A stretch of DNA of 64,000 bases, from contig NZ_PHHD01000001.1 of assembly GCF_002813445.1 (NCBI RefSeq), positions 3,410,001 to 3,474,000 on the forward strand, read 5' to 3'. The position numbers were made by a program, and so were the translations under genes. This document shows, one piece after another, positions 8,390-16,692 of this stretch (position 1 is its first letter; each line of letters opens with the position of its first letter). Origin of the DNA: Pseudomonas tolaasii NCPPB 2192 (GTDB taxonomy: Bacteria; Pseudomonadota; Gammaproteobacteria; Pseudomonadales; Pseudomonadaceae). Below the pieces are notes generated by a model, which was given only the letters and a program-made list of their open reading frames with translations, did not search any database and was not told the origin of the DNA.

Positions 8390-9361
8390 ATGATAAAACA
8401 TGTTGAAATCTTGCCGGATGGCAAGCCGGCTAAAATGGGGAACAACTTTCACTTACTGAGGTACGTGCTGGCGGCCCTGGTGATCTATTCGCATTCCTTT
8501 GGGTTGCTGGGGCTGCCTGAGGCTGGCGTATTCCGTTATGGGTTCGGCACGCTGGCGGTGAAATGCTTTTTTGCATTAAGCGGCTATTTGATCACGCTCA
8601 GTTGCCTTCGCTCGGCAAGTTTGTATGGGTTTGCTCTGAATCGCACCCTGCGAATTGCGCCCGCGCTGATCGTGGCGCTGATATTCAGTCACTTTATTGG
8701 CGTGTATTTCAATAAATTCATCGGTAATCCGGTTGAGTATATTGTCAATGGCCCCGTGTGGACCTTGTCCTGGGAGGTACTTTGCTACGCCCTGTGTGGC
8801 TTTTTGTGGTGGTTCGGCGCATTAAATAAAAATGTCCTGACCGCTATTGTTGTGGTTGCGTGGGGGTTGTATTGCCTGATTCCTGGCAGTAACGATGCCA
8901 GTGCTGTCATTTCGCCCATGATCCTGCTGTTTTTTACCGGCAGTGTTATTGCTCTCAATGAGCAGCAATTCAATCTGCGTATTTCCGGCCCTGTCTTTTT
9001 TGTGCTGCTGATTGTCTTGTGCGTTGATACCGGCGGTTCGATCGGGACCTGGTTTTTTGAGCAGATTCCCTTTCTATACGGACCGGGCATGTCCGTCATG
9101 GATTACTACACGCTGCTCTTTCTCTTTGCATTGTCGTTTGCACTGATCTGGCTGGCGTTGTATGTGAAGCCGGTTCTTAATTTGCGCAATGATTACTCTT
9201 ATGGTCTCTACATTTATGCCTGGCCTGTCCAGCAGTCTCTAATTGCTTTGTTTTCACCGCCGCCACTGATTTTGTTCGTGTCGTCGTTGGCGGTGACGCA
9301 CGTGCTGGCAATGGCATCCTGGCATTTGCTGGAGAAACGAGTGCTGCGCTTTAAAGTTTAA
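8390..9361 (+). CDS. acyltransferase family 3 membrane protein (probable O-antigen O-acyltransferase)
   Basis: A 323-residue integral membrane protein with about ten hydrophobic segments. The N-terminal part LLRYVLAALVIYSHSFGLLG followed by GFGTLAVKCFFALSGYLIT is the acyltransferase-3 signature: R and H on the first helix and FFxLSGYLI on the second. RNDYSYGLYIYAWPVQQ near residue 270 is another family hallmark. Members O-acetylate (or otherwise acylate) sugars of O-antigens and other glycans in the inner membrane. The assigned ATG is at 8390; an alternative ATG at 8435 gives MGNNFHLLRY, also reasonable. Position in the O-antigen operon supports polysaccharide modification. Confidence 0.88.
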   Translation: MIKHVEILPDGKPAKMGNNFHLLRYVLAALVIYSHSFGLLGLPEAGVFRYGFGTLAVKCFFALSGYLITLSCLRSASLYGFALNRTLRIAPALIVALIFSHFIGVYFNKFIGNPVEYIVNGPVWTLSWEVLCYALCGFLWWFGALNKNVLTAIVVVAWGLYCLIPGSNDASAVISPMILLFFTGSVIALNEQQFNLRISGPVFFVLLIVLCVDTGGSIGTWFFEQIPFLYGPGMSVMDYYTLLFLFALSFALIWLALYVKPVLNLRNDYSYGLYIYAWPVQQSLIALFSPPPLILFVSSLAVTHVLAMASWHLLEKRVLRFKV

Positions 9362-9385
9362 GATTGTTTTTAGGGGAGGGAACGT

Positions 9386-10057
9386 ATGACGGCTGTTTAC
9401 GGAATAGTGGGTGCGGGTGGTTACGGTCGAGAGGTGATGCCTCTTGCCCGTGCACAATTGAAAGACGCATTGTCATCCGGTGCTGCGAAGCTCTATTTTG
9501 TGGTGGAGGGCGACGTCGAGCACGACCTTATTAATGATTACCCTGTTGTCTCTTTGGAAACGTTCCTGAACTTTCCGGGCGACAGGTTTTTTAACATCGC
9601 TATCGGTGCGTCGTCGGCGCGCGAACGAATCAGTTCTATTTGCGAAGAGGCGGGCGCTGCCGCGTTTTCCATTGTGGCGCAGAACGTGGTCATTCTTGAT
9701 TGTAATGAGATCGCGGAAGGGGCTGTGCTCTCCCCGTTTGTGACCATCACGTCCAATGCCAAAATCGGCCGTCATTTCCACGCCAACTTGTATGCCTATG
9801 TTGCGCATGACTGCATTATTGGAGATTACGTGACCTTTGCGCCTTCTGCTAAGTGCAACGGGAACGTAACAATCGAAGATCATGCCTACATCGGTACCGG
9901 TGCTTCCATTATCCAGGGCAAGCAGGGCAAGCCCCTGGTCATCGGGCGTGGTGCGATTGTCGGAATGGGAGCTGTCGTCACTAAAAGTGTGCCAGCGGGC
10001 GTTACCGTAATAGGCAATCCTGCGCGACCACTGACGAGAGAAGGGTTGAAAAAGTGA
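9386..10057 (+). CDS. NeuD/PglD-type sugar N-acyltransferase (VioB-like)
   Basis: A 223-residue enzyme with two parts. Residues 1-80 form a Rossmann-like UDP/dTDP-sugar binding domain starting YGIVGAGGYGREVMPLA. Residues 95-223 are a left-handed beta-helix of hexapeptide repeats, with NLYAYVAHDCIIGDYVTFAP carrying the catalytic-type histidine and VIGRGAIVGMGAVVTKSVPAG plus VIGNPARPL at the end. A strong ribosome site (GGAGGG) precedes the ATG. Homologues N-acylate amino sugars made by DegT aminotransferases, so it most likely acts on the product of the gene at 7204. The last codons overlap the GTG start of the MaoC-like gene. Confidence 0.88.
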   Translation: MTAVYGIVGAGGYGREVMPLARAQLKDALSSGAAKLYFVVEGDVEHDLINDYPVVSLETFLNFPGDRFFNIAIGASSARERISSICEEAGAAAFSIVAQNVVILDCNEIAEGAVLSPFVTITSNAKIGRHFHANLYAYVAHDCIIGDYVTFAPSAKCNGNVTIEDHAYIGTGASIIQGKQGKPLVIGRGAIVGMGAVVTKSVPAGVTVIGNPARPLTREGLKK

Positions 10058-10515
10058 CGGGTATCAACGGACACAATTTTGGCGGGATGCCTATCGATCA
10101 GGTTGAGTTGGGTATGCAGGCTTTCTACTCGCATACGATCACCGACGCTGACGTGAAAGCCTATGCCGGGCTCTCGGGTGACAACAACCCCGTGCACATG
10201 AGTGACGAATACGCCGAGAAGTCGCGCTTCAAGGCGCGTATTGCTCACGGTTTATTCTCTGCCGGATTTTTTTCTGCTCTTTTCGGCACCCGTCTGCCTG
10301 GTCCAGGTTGTGTTTATTTATCGCAAAACCTGCGATTCAAGAAGCCGGTTTATTTGGGCGACACGGTTGTTGCAGAAGTGCGTGTCACGGGCATCAACGT
10401 CGAAAAGAAAGTCGTCACTTTCGACACGTTGTGCTCGGTAAAAGGGAAGATTGTGATCGAAGGCGAGGCGGAAATATATATTCCGCGTGCCTCTCGTCGG
10501 CTGGAGAATAATTAA
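10054..10515 (+). CDS. MaoC-like (R)-specific enoyl-CoA hydratase
   Basis: A 153-residue hot-dog fold protein starting at GTG, which overlaps the previous stop (GTGA). YAGLSGDNNPVHMSDEYA matches the hydratase-2 motif exactly, with D43 and H48 as the expected catalytic pair, so it is predicted active. Family members hydrate trans-2-enoyl-CoA (or ACP) to the (R)-3-hydroxyacyl thioester. In an O-antigen operon beside an aminotransferase and an N-acyltransferase, the likely role is to supply a 3-hydroxyacyl (for example 3-hydroxybutyryl) group for the amino sugar. This resembles the hydratase in the Bacillus anthrose operon and the modified viosamine on Pseudomonas syringae flagellin. The fold and motif are clear; the substrate is inference. 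Confidence 0.85.
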   Translation: MTGINGHNFGGMPIDQVELGMQAFYSHTITDADVKAYAGLSGDNNPVHMSDEYAEKSRFKARIAHGLFSAGFFSALFGTRLPGPGCVYLSQNLRFKKPVYLGDTVVAEVRVTGINVEKKVVTFDTLCSVKGKIVIEGEAEIYIPRASRRLENN

Positions 10516-11472
10516 ATGACACACGCTGCTTATAAACTGTCTGTTCTGTTGGTGACCTATAACCACGAGAAGTATATTCGCGAAGCGCTGGATGGCCTTT
10601 TCAGGCAAGTGCTGGATGAAAAAATTGAACTCGTAATCGCAGACGATGGGTCAAGCGACAACACCCTTGCGATTATCAGGGAGTATGAGGGTAAGGACGC
10701 CCGGTTTGTTTTCAATTTTCTGGAATTCAACGGAAACCTGGGCATTACCAAAAACTACCAGCGAAGCTTTGCTGCGTGCGCCGGTGAGTATATTGCGGTT
10801 TTGGAAGGTGATGACTACTGGTGCAGCCCGCTGAAGTTGGCGCGTCAGATTGAGTTTCTGGAAAACCATTGGGAATGTTCACTGTGTTCGGTGAACTACC
10901 TCGTCTACGAAGAAGATCGCTCGCAATTTACGCCGAGAATTCCCGCCGGCACTTCTTATAAAATGATCGGGGCACGTGACCTGATCGCCGATAATCTCGT
11001 GGGCAACTTTTCGACTTGCCTGTATCGCAAAAGCGCCCTGGATGCCCTTCCGCCGGCGCTCTTCGACATCCGCTCCTATGACTGGATCGTCAATATTTGC
11101 ATCTCCAGGTCCAACCTTATCGGGTTCCTCGAAGAACCGATGTCGGTGTATCGCCTGCATTCCAAAGGGGTCTGGACGCAAACGTCTCACGTTAATCAGC
11201 TGAAAATTCAGCTTGAAGTGATTCCCGCCTATGATGCGCTCACCAATCACGTGTTTCACTATGAGTTCGAAGTGTTGGCCAGCCGTCTGCGGCATGTGAT
11301 TGCGTCCTCTCAGGTTGAGCACGCCGTTGAAGCTGTGGTGCAGCCTGTCGTTCGCGCGTTGCCAGGTTTTATAGATTACATCCCCCAGTTCGTCATGAGA
11401 TTCCTTCGTGCCGTCATGCCCGTCAGGTTCAAACGTGCGCTGTTAAAAGCGCTTTATAGAAGGAGTTCCTGA
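10516..11472 (+). CDS. glycosyltransferase family 2 (first)
   Basis: A 318-residue GT-A fold glycosyltransferase. Motifs: LSVLLVTYNHEKYIREALDGL at the N-terminus, LVIADDGSSDNT near residue 45 (nucleotide-sugar binding), and LEGDDYW around residue 95 containing the metal-binding acidic pair. The ATG directly follows the TAA of the MaoC-like gene. No membrane span is evident apart from a hydrophobic, basic C-terminal region that may contact the membrane. It probably adds one of the sugars (rhamnose or the acylated amino sugar) to the lipid-linked chain. Donor and linkage cannot be read from sequence. Confidence 0.9.
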   Translation: MTHAAYKLSVLLVTYNHEKYIREALDGLFRQVLDEKIELVIADDGSSDNTLAIIREYEGKDARFVFNFLEFNGNLGITKNYQRSFAACAGEYIAVLEGDDYWCSPLKLARQIEFLENHWECSLCSVNYLVYEEDRSQFTPRIPAGTSYKMIGARDLIADNLVGNFSTCLYRKSALDALPPALFDIRSYDWIVNICISRSNLIGFLEEPMSVYRLHSKGVWTQTSHVNQLKIQLEVIPAYDALTNHVFHYEFEVLASRLRHVIASSQVEHAVEAVVQPVVRALPGFIDYIPQFVMRFLRAVMPVRFKRALLKALYRRSS

Positions 11473-12542
11473 TGAAACCTACTGTTTCTGTGATCATGCC
11501 CACCTATAACCATGCCCCCTTTGTGGAGCAGGCTATCAGAAGCGTGTTGTCGCAACGGGATGTCGATTTTGAACTGCTTGTTTCCGATGATGGCTCCAGC
11601 GACACCACGCGTGACGTGGTGGCGTCCATCAAGGATGAGCGAATCACTTTTTTCCCCAACACGGTCAACCGGGGCGCTTGCGTTGTTACCAACGAGCTCA
11701 TACAGCGTTCCTCGGGTGAATTTATTGCTCTGATCAACTCGGATGACCATTGGTCGGTCGATGACAAGTTGGCGTATCAGGTAAAAATACTGCGTGAGTA
11801 CCCCACTATTGGTGCCACCTTTGGTCGGGCGCGTTTTGTAGACAAGCATGATGTCCCGATGGACAAGTCATCCTTCCCTACGGGCTCTGTATTTGATCAG
11901 GACAACCGCTCACAGGGGCTTTGGCTTCGGCGGTTTTTTGATTTGGGTAACTGTATTTGCCACCCAACCATGCTTATTCGCAAGGCGTGCTATGACGACG
12001 TAGGTCTTTACAGCAATCGTATGCGTCAACTGCCTGATTTTGATATGTGGGTCAAGGTGGTCAAGAAATATGATATTCACGTTTCTGAACATGAATTGAT
12101 TAATTTCCGAATTATGCCGGGTGAAAACGCGAGCAGCCAAACGGCCACCAATTCTATTCGCACGATCAATGAGCATTACCTGATCGCGGAATCGTTCTTT
12201 GATAATGTATCGGCAAAAGTCCTGATTGAAGGCTTTTCAGATATTCTGGTGTGCAAGGATGTTCCTACTCAGGAACATGTCGATATTGAAAGTGCGTTAT
12301 TGTTCTTTAATCACAATCAATGGTTGGGTGCACCTTACAAAATGATCGGGTTATTGAAGCTGAACGCGCTTTTGAATAGCCCGGCGCATTTCAGTATTCT
12401 CCAACGTGATTACAGTATAGACGACCGCTGGTTTCAGGCGCAGATGGGCGAAATTGACGTGTTGCGCCCGAAAATGGTAGCCGTTATTGGTGAGAAAACA
12501 TTGGGCGCGCGTCAAGCGTTCAAGAAATTTTTTAAATCTTGA
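11472..12542 (+). CDS. glycosyltransferase family 2 (second)
   Basis: A 356-residue GT-A enzyme whose ATG overlaps the stop of the preceding glycosyltransferase (TGATG). It begins VSVIMPTYNHAPFVEQAIRSV, has LLVSDDGSSDTT near residue 40 and INSDDHW near residue 93 as the catalytic metal site. The C-terminal 100 residues are AT-rich and lack an obvious second catalytic domain. With only two single-domain glycosyltransferases here, the polymerising and initiating enzymes must lie outside the window, perhaps upstream of rmlB. Confidence 0.9.
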   Translation: MKPTVSVIMPTYNHAPFVEQAIRSVLSQRDVDFELLVSDDGSSDTTRDVVASIKDERITFFPNTVNRGACVVTNELIQRSSGEFIALINSDDHWSVDDKLAYQVKILREYPTIGATFGRARFVDKHDVPMDKSSFPTGSVFDQDNRSQGLWLRRFFDLGNCICHPTMLIRKACYDDVGLYSNRMRQLPDFDMWVKVVKKYDIHVSEHELINFRIMPGENASSQTATNSIRTINEHYLIAESFFDNVSAKVLIEGFSDILVCKDVPTQEHVDIESALLFFNHNQWLGAPYKMIGLLKLNALLNSPAHFSILQRDYSIDDRWFQAQMGEIDVLRPKMVAVIGEKTLGARQAFKKFFKS

Positions 12543-12566
12543 AGAGCGATTTTATAAGGAGGTTAT

Positions 12567-13013
12567 ATGCGTTATCTCTATGTACCTGCCATTGTACTGC
12601 TGGGTGTGCTGGCGGGCTGCGATGCAGATAAGACGTTGAAAGTGGCGGCGAATGATTACTGCTCGGTGGACAGTCCGACCAACACCGTCGACGTGGTGAA
12701 TAACAAGCCGTTCGAGCCGTGGGGCTGGGCGTATAACGTCAGTGATGGAAGCATCCCGAAGAACGTTTCCATCGAAATCATTTCTTCGAGTAAAGACGTT
12801 GTGCTGACCGCACCTGTTATTCGTTCGTCCCGACCGGATGTTGCCAAAGTGTTTGGCAAACCTGATCTGGAAATGGCGGGTTTCGGCGGTAATATCAATA
12901 TCAGTGCGTTGAAGCCAGGCGTTTATGGCATTAACGTCATTCAGGAAGACGGGCCCCGTCGTTATGTCTGCAAGAGCCCGGTCAAGTTCAAGGTTGTCGC
13001 GCCCAAGGCCTGA
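12567..13013 (+). CDS. predicted lipoprotein of the O-antigen operon, beta-sandwich-like
   Basis: A 148-residue protein with a lipoprotein signal: MRYLYVPAIVLLGVLAGC, lipobox LAGC with Cys18 as the predicted lipidated residue. The mature part has two further cysteines (DYCSVD and RYVCKS) that could form a disulfide. It has alternating beta-strand-like segments with GWAYNVSDG, RPDVAKVFGKPDLEMAGFGG and LKPGVYGINVIQ. The RPDV...GF...L.PG.Y pattern recalls immunoglobulin-like domains seen beside some glycosyltransferases, but I do not recognise a named family. It begins 24 bases after the second glycosyltransferase with a good ribosome site (AAGGAGG), so it is the last gene of the operon. Role unknown. 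Confidence 0.8.
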   Translation: MRYLYVPAIVLLGVLAGCDADKTLKVAANDYCSVDSPTNTVDVVNNKPFEPWGWAYNVSDGSIPKNVSIEIISSSKDVVLTAPVIRSSRPDVAKVFGKPDLEMAGFGGNINISALKPGVYGINVIQEDGPRRYVCKSPVKFKVVAPKA

Positions 13014-13088
13014 TGCGAGTCGAGTTGACGCAGCCGGTATGTTTGCAAGCTAGGGGGCCTCACTCTTTTTATGCCAAGGGTTGATGCC

Positions 13089-13126
13089 AAAAGGAAACAT
13101 TCCATTGAATTGGAGTGTTTCCTTTT
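13089..13126. terminator. bidirectional terminator between the O-antigen operon and cysNC
   Basis: AAAAGGAAACATTCCA pairs with TGGAGTGTTTCCTTTT (one G-T pair) around a six-base loop. Each strand reads as a stem ending in U-rich sequence, as expected between two convergent genes: the lipoprotein gene ending at 13013 and cysNC ending at 13141. Confidence 0.85.
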
Positions 13127-13140
13127 ACCCGCCGGCGTTC

Positions 13141-15024
13141 TTAAACCTTGATCATGCTTGCCAGCAGTGATGTGGCGCTGTTGACTTCCATGCGTGCGGC
13201 ATCAATTTCCACATCGGCCTGCTCAGGAGGTTCGTATGGACTGCCTACCCCCGATAAGTTAGGCAGTTGCCCGGCCCTGGCTTTTTTATAAAGCCCCTTC
13301 ACATCCCGTTCTTCGCACACTTCAAGTGATGTGCTCACGTACACCTCAATAAACCGATCCTCCCCGATCAATTCCTTCGCCATTTGCCGCTCTCTTCTGA
13401 ACGGGGAAATGAAGGCGGTTAAAACAATCAGTCCCGCATCCATCATCAGTTTGGCCACTTCGGCGATCCGTCGAATATTTTCGACACGATCCGCGTCAGT
13501 GAACCCCAAATCCCTGTTGAGCCCCTGGCGCACGTTATCGCCGTCAAGGATGTAGGTTCGGTGGCCGTTGGCGTGCAGTTCCAGTTCGAGGGCATTGGCC
13601 AGCGTCGATTTGCCTGATCCGGACAAGCCGGTAAACCAGATCACCTTGCCTTTGTGGCCGTTGAGCTTTTCACGGTCCTCCCGAGTGATTGAGAGGGCTT
13701 GCCTGTGGACGTTTTGCGCCCGTCGCAGGCTGTGGTTGATCATTCCTGCTGCCACCGTGGCATGGGTGATGCGATCGACCAGAATGAAACTGCCGAGGGT
13801 TTTGGAGTTTTGGTAGGTGTCGAATACCAAGGGTTTGCTGGTTGCAAGCGTGCAGACGCTGATGTCGTTCAGTGACAGATGCTTGCTGGCCTGATGGGCG
13901 AGGGTGTTGGTGTCGATCCGGTATTTGATGTTGGTGATGGCAGCGGACGCAGATTGTGTTGCCAGTTTGATCTCGTAACTGCGGCCGTTCAGACCCGCGT
14001 CTTCGTTCATCCAGATCAGCACGGCTTCAAACTGGTCGGTGACTTCCAGCGGGTTGCGGCTCAGGGACAGGATGTCACCGCGCGAGATGTCGATTGCCTG
14101 GTTCAACTGCAGGGTAATGGCCTGCGGGTCACTGGCTGACTGCACGGGACCGGCCATGCCGATGATGTCGGTGACCACAGCGACCTGCCCGGAAATGCTG
14201 TTGCGTACTTCGTCGCCAACCTGCACCTGGCCTTCGGCGATAGAGCCACTGAATCCCCGGAAAGAGGCATCGGGGTGATTCACCCATTGCACAGGGAACA
14301 CCAGACGCTTGGATTCAGGCGCCGGAATTTCCAGTGTTTCAAGGCAGCCTATCAGGGTCGGGCCGTTGTACCAGGGGGTGTTGGTTGAGCGTTGCGTGAT
14401 GTTGTCACCCTTCAACGCACTCACCGGGATGGGAACGACCTTGCCCAAACCCAGGGGTTGCGAGAACTGGAGAAACTCATCGGTGATCTGGCGAAATACA
14501 GTCTCATCGAAACCCGCCAGGTCCATTTTGTTGACGGCCAGAACCACTTGGCGAATGCCCATCACTGACACCAGATAGGCATGCCGGCGTGTTTGCGTGA
14601 GCACACCCTGGCGTGCGTCGATCAAAATCACCGCGACCTCGGCAGTTGACGCGCCTGTGATCATATTGCGCGTGTACTGCTCGTGTCCCGGGGTATCGGC
14701 GACGATAAATTTGCGTTTGAGCGTGGAGAAAAAGCGGTAGGCAACATCAATGGTGATGCCTTGCTCACGCTCCGCCGACAGGCCATCGACGAGCAGTGCA
14801 AAGTCGAGTTCCTTGCCCTGTGTGCCGTGTTTTTTCGAGTCGACTTGCAGCGCAGCCAATTGCTCGTCCGTCAGTTGCTGCGCCTCCCACAAGAGGCGTC
14901 CTATCAGGGTGCTTTTGCCGTCGTCCACGCTTCCACATGTAATGAAGCGCAGCAGATCCTGGTGTTGTTGTTGAGCCAGATAATTGTCGAGGCTTGGAAT
15001 ACAAGCCGATGGTTGGAGGGGCAT
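13141..15024 (-). CDS. cysN: bifunctional sulfate adenylyltransferase GTPase subunit / APS kinase CysNC
   Basis: A 627-residue fusion. Residues 20-440 are CysN, a GTPase that drives ATP-sulfurylase: P-loop GSVDDGKST (31-39), the DTPGHEQYTRNM switch and NKMDLAG. From about residue 455 to the end is APS kinase, with P-loop GLSGSGKST and the DGDNVRQGLNRDLGF motif. With CysD it makes APS and then PAPS, the donor for sulfotransferases. The ATG overlaps the cysD stop (TGATG). Pseudomonas normally has another cysD-cysNC for cysteine synthesis elsewhere; this set lies in the O-antigen island facing a sulfotransferase operon, which suggests dedicated PAPS supply, like NodPQ in rhizobia. Function is firm, dedication is inference. 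Confidence 0.94.
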   Translation of the reverse strand: MPLQPSACIPSLDNYLAQQQHQDLLRFITCGSVDDGKSTLIGRLLWEAQQLTDEQLAALQVDSKKHGTQGKELDFALLVDGLSAEREQGITIDVAYRFFSTLKRKFIVADTPGHEQYTRNMITGASTAEVAVILIDARQGVLTQTRRHAYLVSVMGIRQVVLAVNKMDLAGFDETVFRQITDEFLQFSQPLGLGKVVPIPVSALKGDNITQRSTNTPWYNGPTLIGCLETLEIPAPESKRLVFPVQWVNHPDASFRGFSGSIAEGQVQVGDEVRNSISGQVAVVTDIIGMAGPVQSASDPQAITLQLNQAIDISRGDILSLSRNPLEVTDQFEAVLIWMNEDAGLNGRSYEIKLATQSASAAITNIKYRIDTNTLAHQASKHLSLNDISVCTLATSKPLVFDTYQNSKTLGSFILVDRITHATVAAGMINHSLRRAQNVHRQALSITREDREKLNGHKGKVIWFTGLSGSGKSTLANALELELHANGHRTYILDGDNVRQGLNRDLGFTDADRVENIRRIAEVAKLMMDAGLIVLTAFISPFRRERQMAKELIGEDRFIEVYVSTSLEVCEERDVKGLYKKARAGQLPNLSGVGSPYEPPEQADVEIDAARMEVNSATSLLASMIKV

Positions 15025-16466
15025 CAGAAATAGCCCTCTTTTTTCTTCTTTTCCATACTCGAGGGGCCGTCATTGTCTATCGCTCGGCCTTGTCGCTCGG
15101 AGTGGGTGGTCCCCAGAAGCTCCAGCAATACATCGGCGGCGGTGAGGGCGTTCGACTCCACGGCGCCGGTCAGCGGGTAGCAGCCCAGCGTTCGAAAGCG
15201 CACATTGCGCGCTTCAATTTTTTCATCCGGTAGCAGTTTCATGCGTGAGTCGTCCACCATGAGTGCAATGCCATTACGGATAACGACAGGTCTTTGTTTT
15301 GCAAAATACAGGGATACCAAGGGGATGTTTTCCAGGTGGATGTATTGCCAGATATCGAGTTCTGTCCAGTTGGACAACGGAAATACGCGAATGGCCTCAC
15401 CCGGATTCTTGTGCGTGTTGTAGAGATTCCACACTTCGGGTCGCTGATTTTTCGGGTCCCATTGATGACTTTTGCTGCGAAACGAAAAAACCCGCTCCTT
15501 GGCGCGAGACGTCTCTTCATCGCGACGGGCTCCGCCGAATACGAGGTCAAACTGATACTTGTCGAGCGCCTGCTTCAACCCCTCGGTCTTGGTCAAATCG
15601 GTGTGCAGCGCCGAGCCGTGGTCGAAGGGGTTGATATTCTTGCTGACCGCTTCGGGGTTGGTATGCACGAGAAGATCCATGCCGCTTTCCCGCGCCATGA
15701 AGTCCCGGAACATATACATTTCCTGAAATTTCCAGCGGCTGTCGACATGCAGCAACGGGAAGGGGGGCGCTGACGGATAAAAGGCTTTGCGCGCAAGGTG
15801 GAGCATGACCGCACTGTCTTTGCCCATGGAGTAAAGCATTGCCGGGTTCCCTGATTCGGCCACGGCTTCGCGCAGGATGTGTACGCTTTGCGCTTCCAGC
15901 TGTTGGAGGTGAGGCGGCAGCTGGCGTGAGCTGACGTGTGGCGCGCGCAAGGCGTCTTCATTCAGTACGGGTGGGTAGCTCAGCAGCCCGAACTCTACGT
16001 TGGCCGGCGCGCGGGTCTGCCTGCAAATGCCGGTCAGGCGTCCGCTCGGGAAGACGACGAGGTATTTGCCGATGTGGGCTTGCACGCGTTGCAGGGCCTC
16101 ACCCAGCGCCTGAGCACTCAACGGCTCGGCTCCCAGTGGCAGCCAGTAACGTCCACCTCTTGCATCGTTGATGTGCAGGAAGTCTTGAACGCTCGATGTG
16201 CGGAATAACTGCGCGAATATCACCAACCTGCGTTTGGCGCGCGCTCTTTCGATATCCCAGGCCAGAACGGATGGAGTGGGCGAGCGGCCCAGTTCGTCTT
16301 TCAGGTTCGATGCGGTCAACTCGCCAGTCAGCAAGCCCAACTCATGCAAGCGTCGTTCTGCCGTGCGCTTGGTGTCTGCCTTATGCAGAGCGTGCAGATG
16401 CTGGAATGCTGAATGCGTATCCCATACCCGGGGAGCGTCCAATCCGAAAAAGTCTGGCTCAGGCAT
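15024..16466 (-). CDS. cysD: sulfate adenylyltransferase subunit CysD with unusual N-terminal extension
   Basis: A 480-residue protein using the ATG at 16466, which has AAGGA six bases upstream; a TTG at 16490 would add eight residues. Residues 183-480 are a complete CysD (QQLEAQSVHILREA, PP-loop SMGKDS at about 213-218, HVDSRWKFQEMYMFRD, FGGARRDEETSRAKER, FPLSNWTELDIWQYI). Normal CysD is about 300 residues, so some 180 extra residues precede it. That extension (PRVWDTHSAFQHL ... TPSVLAWDIERAR ... GKYLVVFPSGRLTGICR) looks folded and charged, has no signal peptide or membrane segment, and matches no family I recognise. It is one uninterrupted frame with no internal stop, so it is a fusion, not an overlapping gene. 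Confidence 0.92.
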   Translation of the reverse strand: MPEPDFFGLDAPRVWDTHSAFQHLHALHKADTKRTAERRLHELGLLTGELTASNLKDELGRSPTPSVLAWDIERARAKRRLVIFAQLFRTSSVQDFLHINDARGGRYWLPLGAEPLSAQALGEALQRVQAHIGKYLVVFPSGRLTGICRQTRAPANVEFGLLSYPPVLNEDALRAPHVSSRQLPPHLQQLEAQSVHILREAVAESGNPAMLYSMGKDSAVMLHLARKAFYPSAPPFPLLHVDSRWKFQEMYMFRDFMARESGMDLLVHTNPEAVSKNINPFDHGSALHTDLTKTEGLKQALDKYQFDLVFGGARRDEETSRAKERVFSFRSKSHQWDPKNQRPEVWNLYNTHKNPGEAIRVFPLSNWTELDIWQYIHLENIPLVSLYFAKQRPVVIRNGIALMVDDSRMKLLPDEKIEARNVRFRTLGCYPLTGAVESNALTAADVLLELLGTTHSERQGRAIDNDGPSSMEKKKKEGYF

Positions 16467-16692
16467 CTTTATCCTTGTCGCACTATTCAAATGCTGTATT
16501 CGATGAGTGCAATTTACGTATGTTTGTGTGATTTTGCTTTGGTTTTTTTGATCTTTAGCAAATTGCGACGTTGAAGTTGGTGGCCTTGTCGTACGGCAAC
16601 GTCAAATGCCAGATGCCCAAGCTGACCCTCCGTTCCTTTTTTGCCGCTCTATACTGTCGTGTTATCTCGAGACGCAGGTGCAGACCGCAGGC

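Noticed and set aside
16606..16692. N-terminal extension of the second RmlD
   Set aside because: The added 29 residues have no counterpart in copy 1 or the family, while the internal ATG aligns exactly with the copy 1 start.
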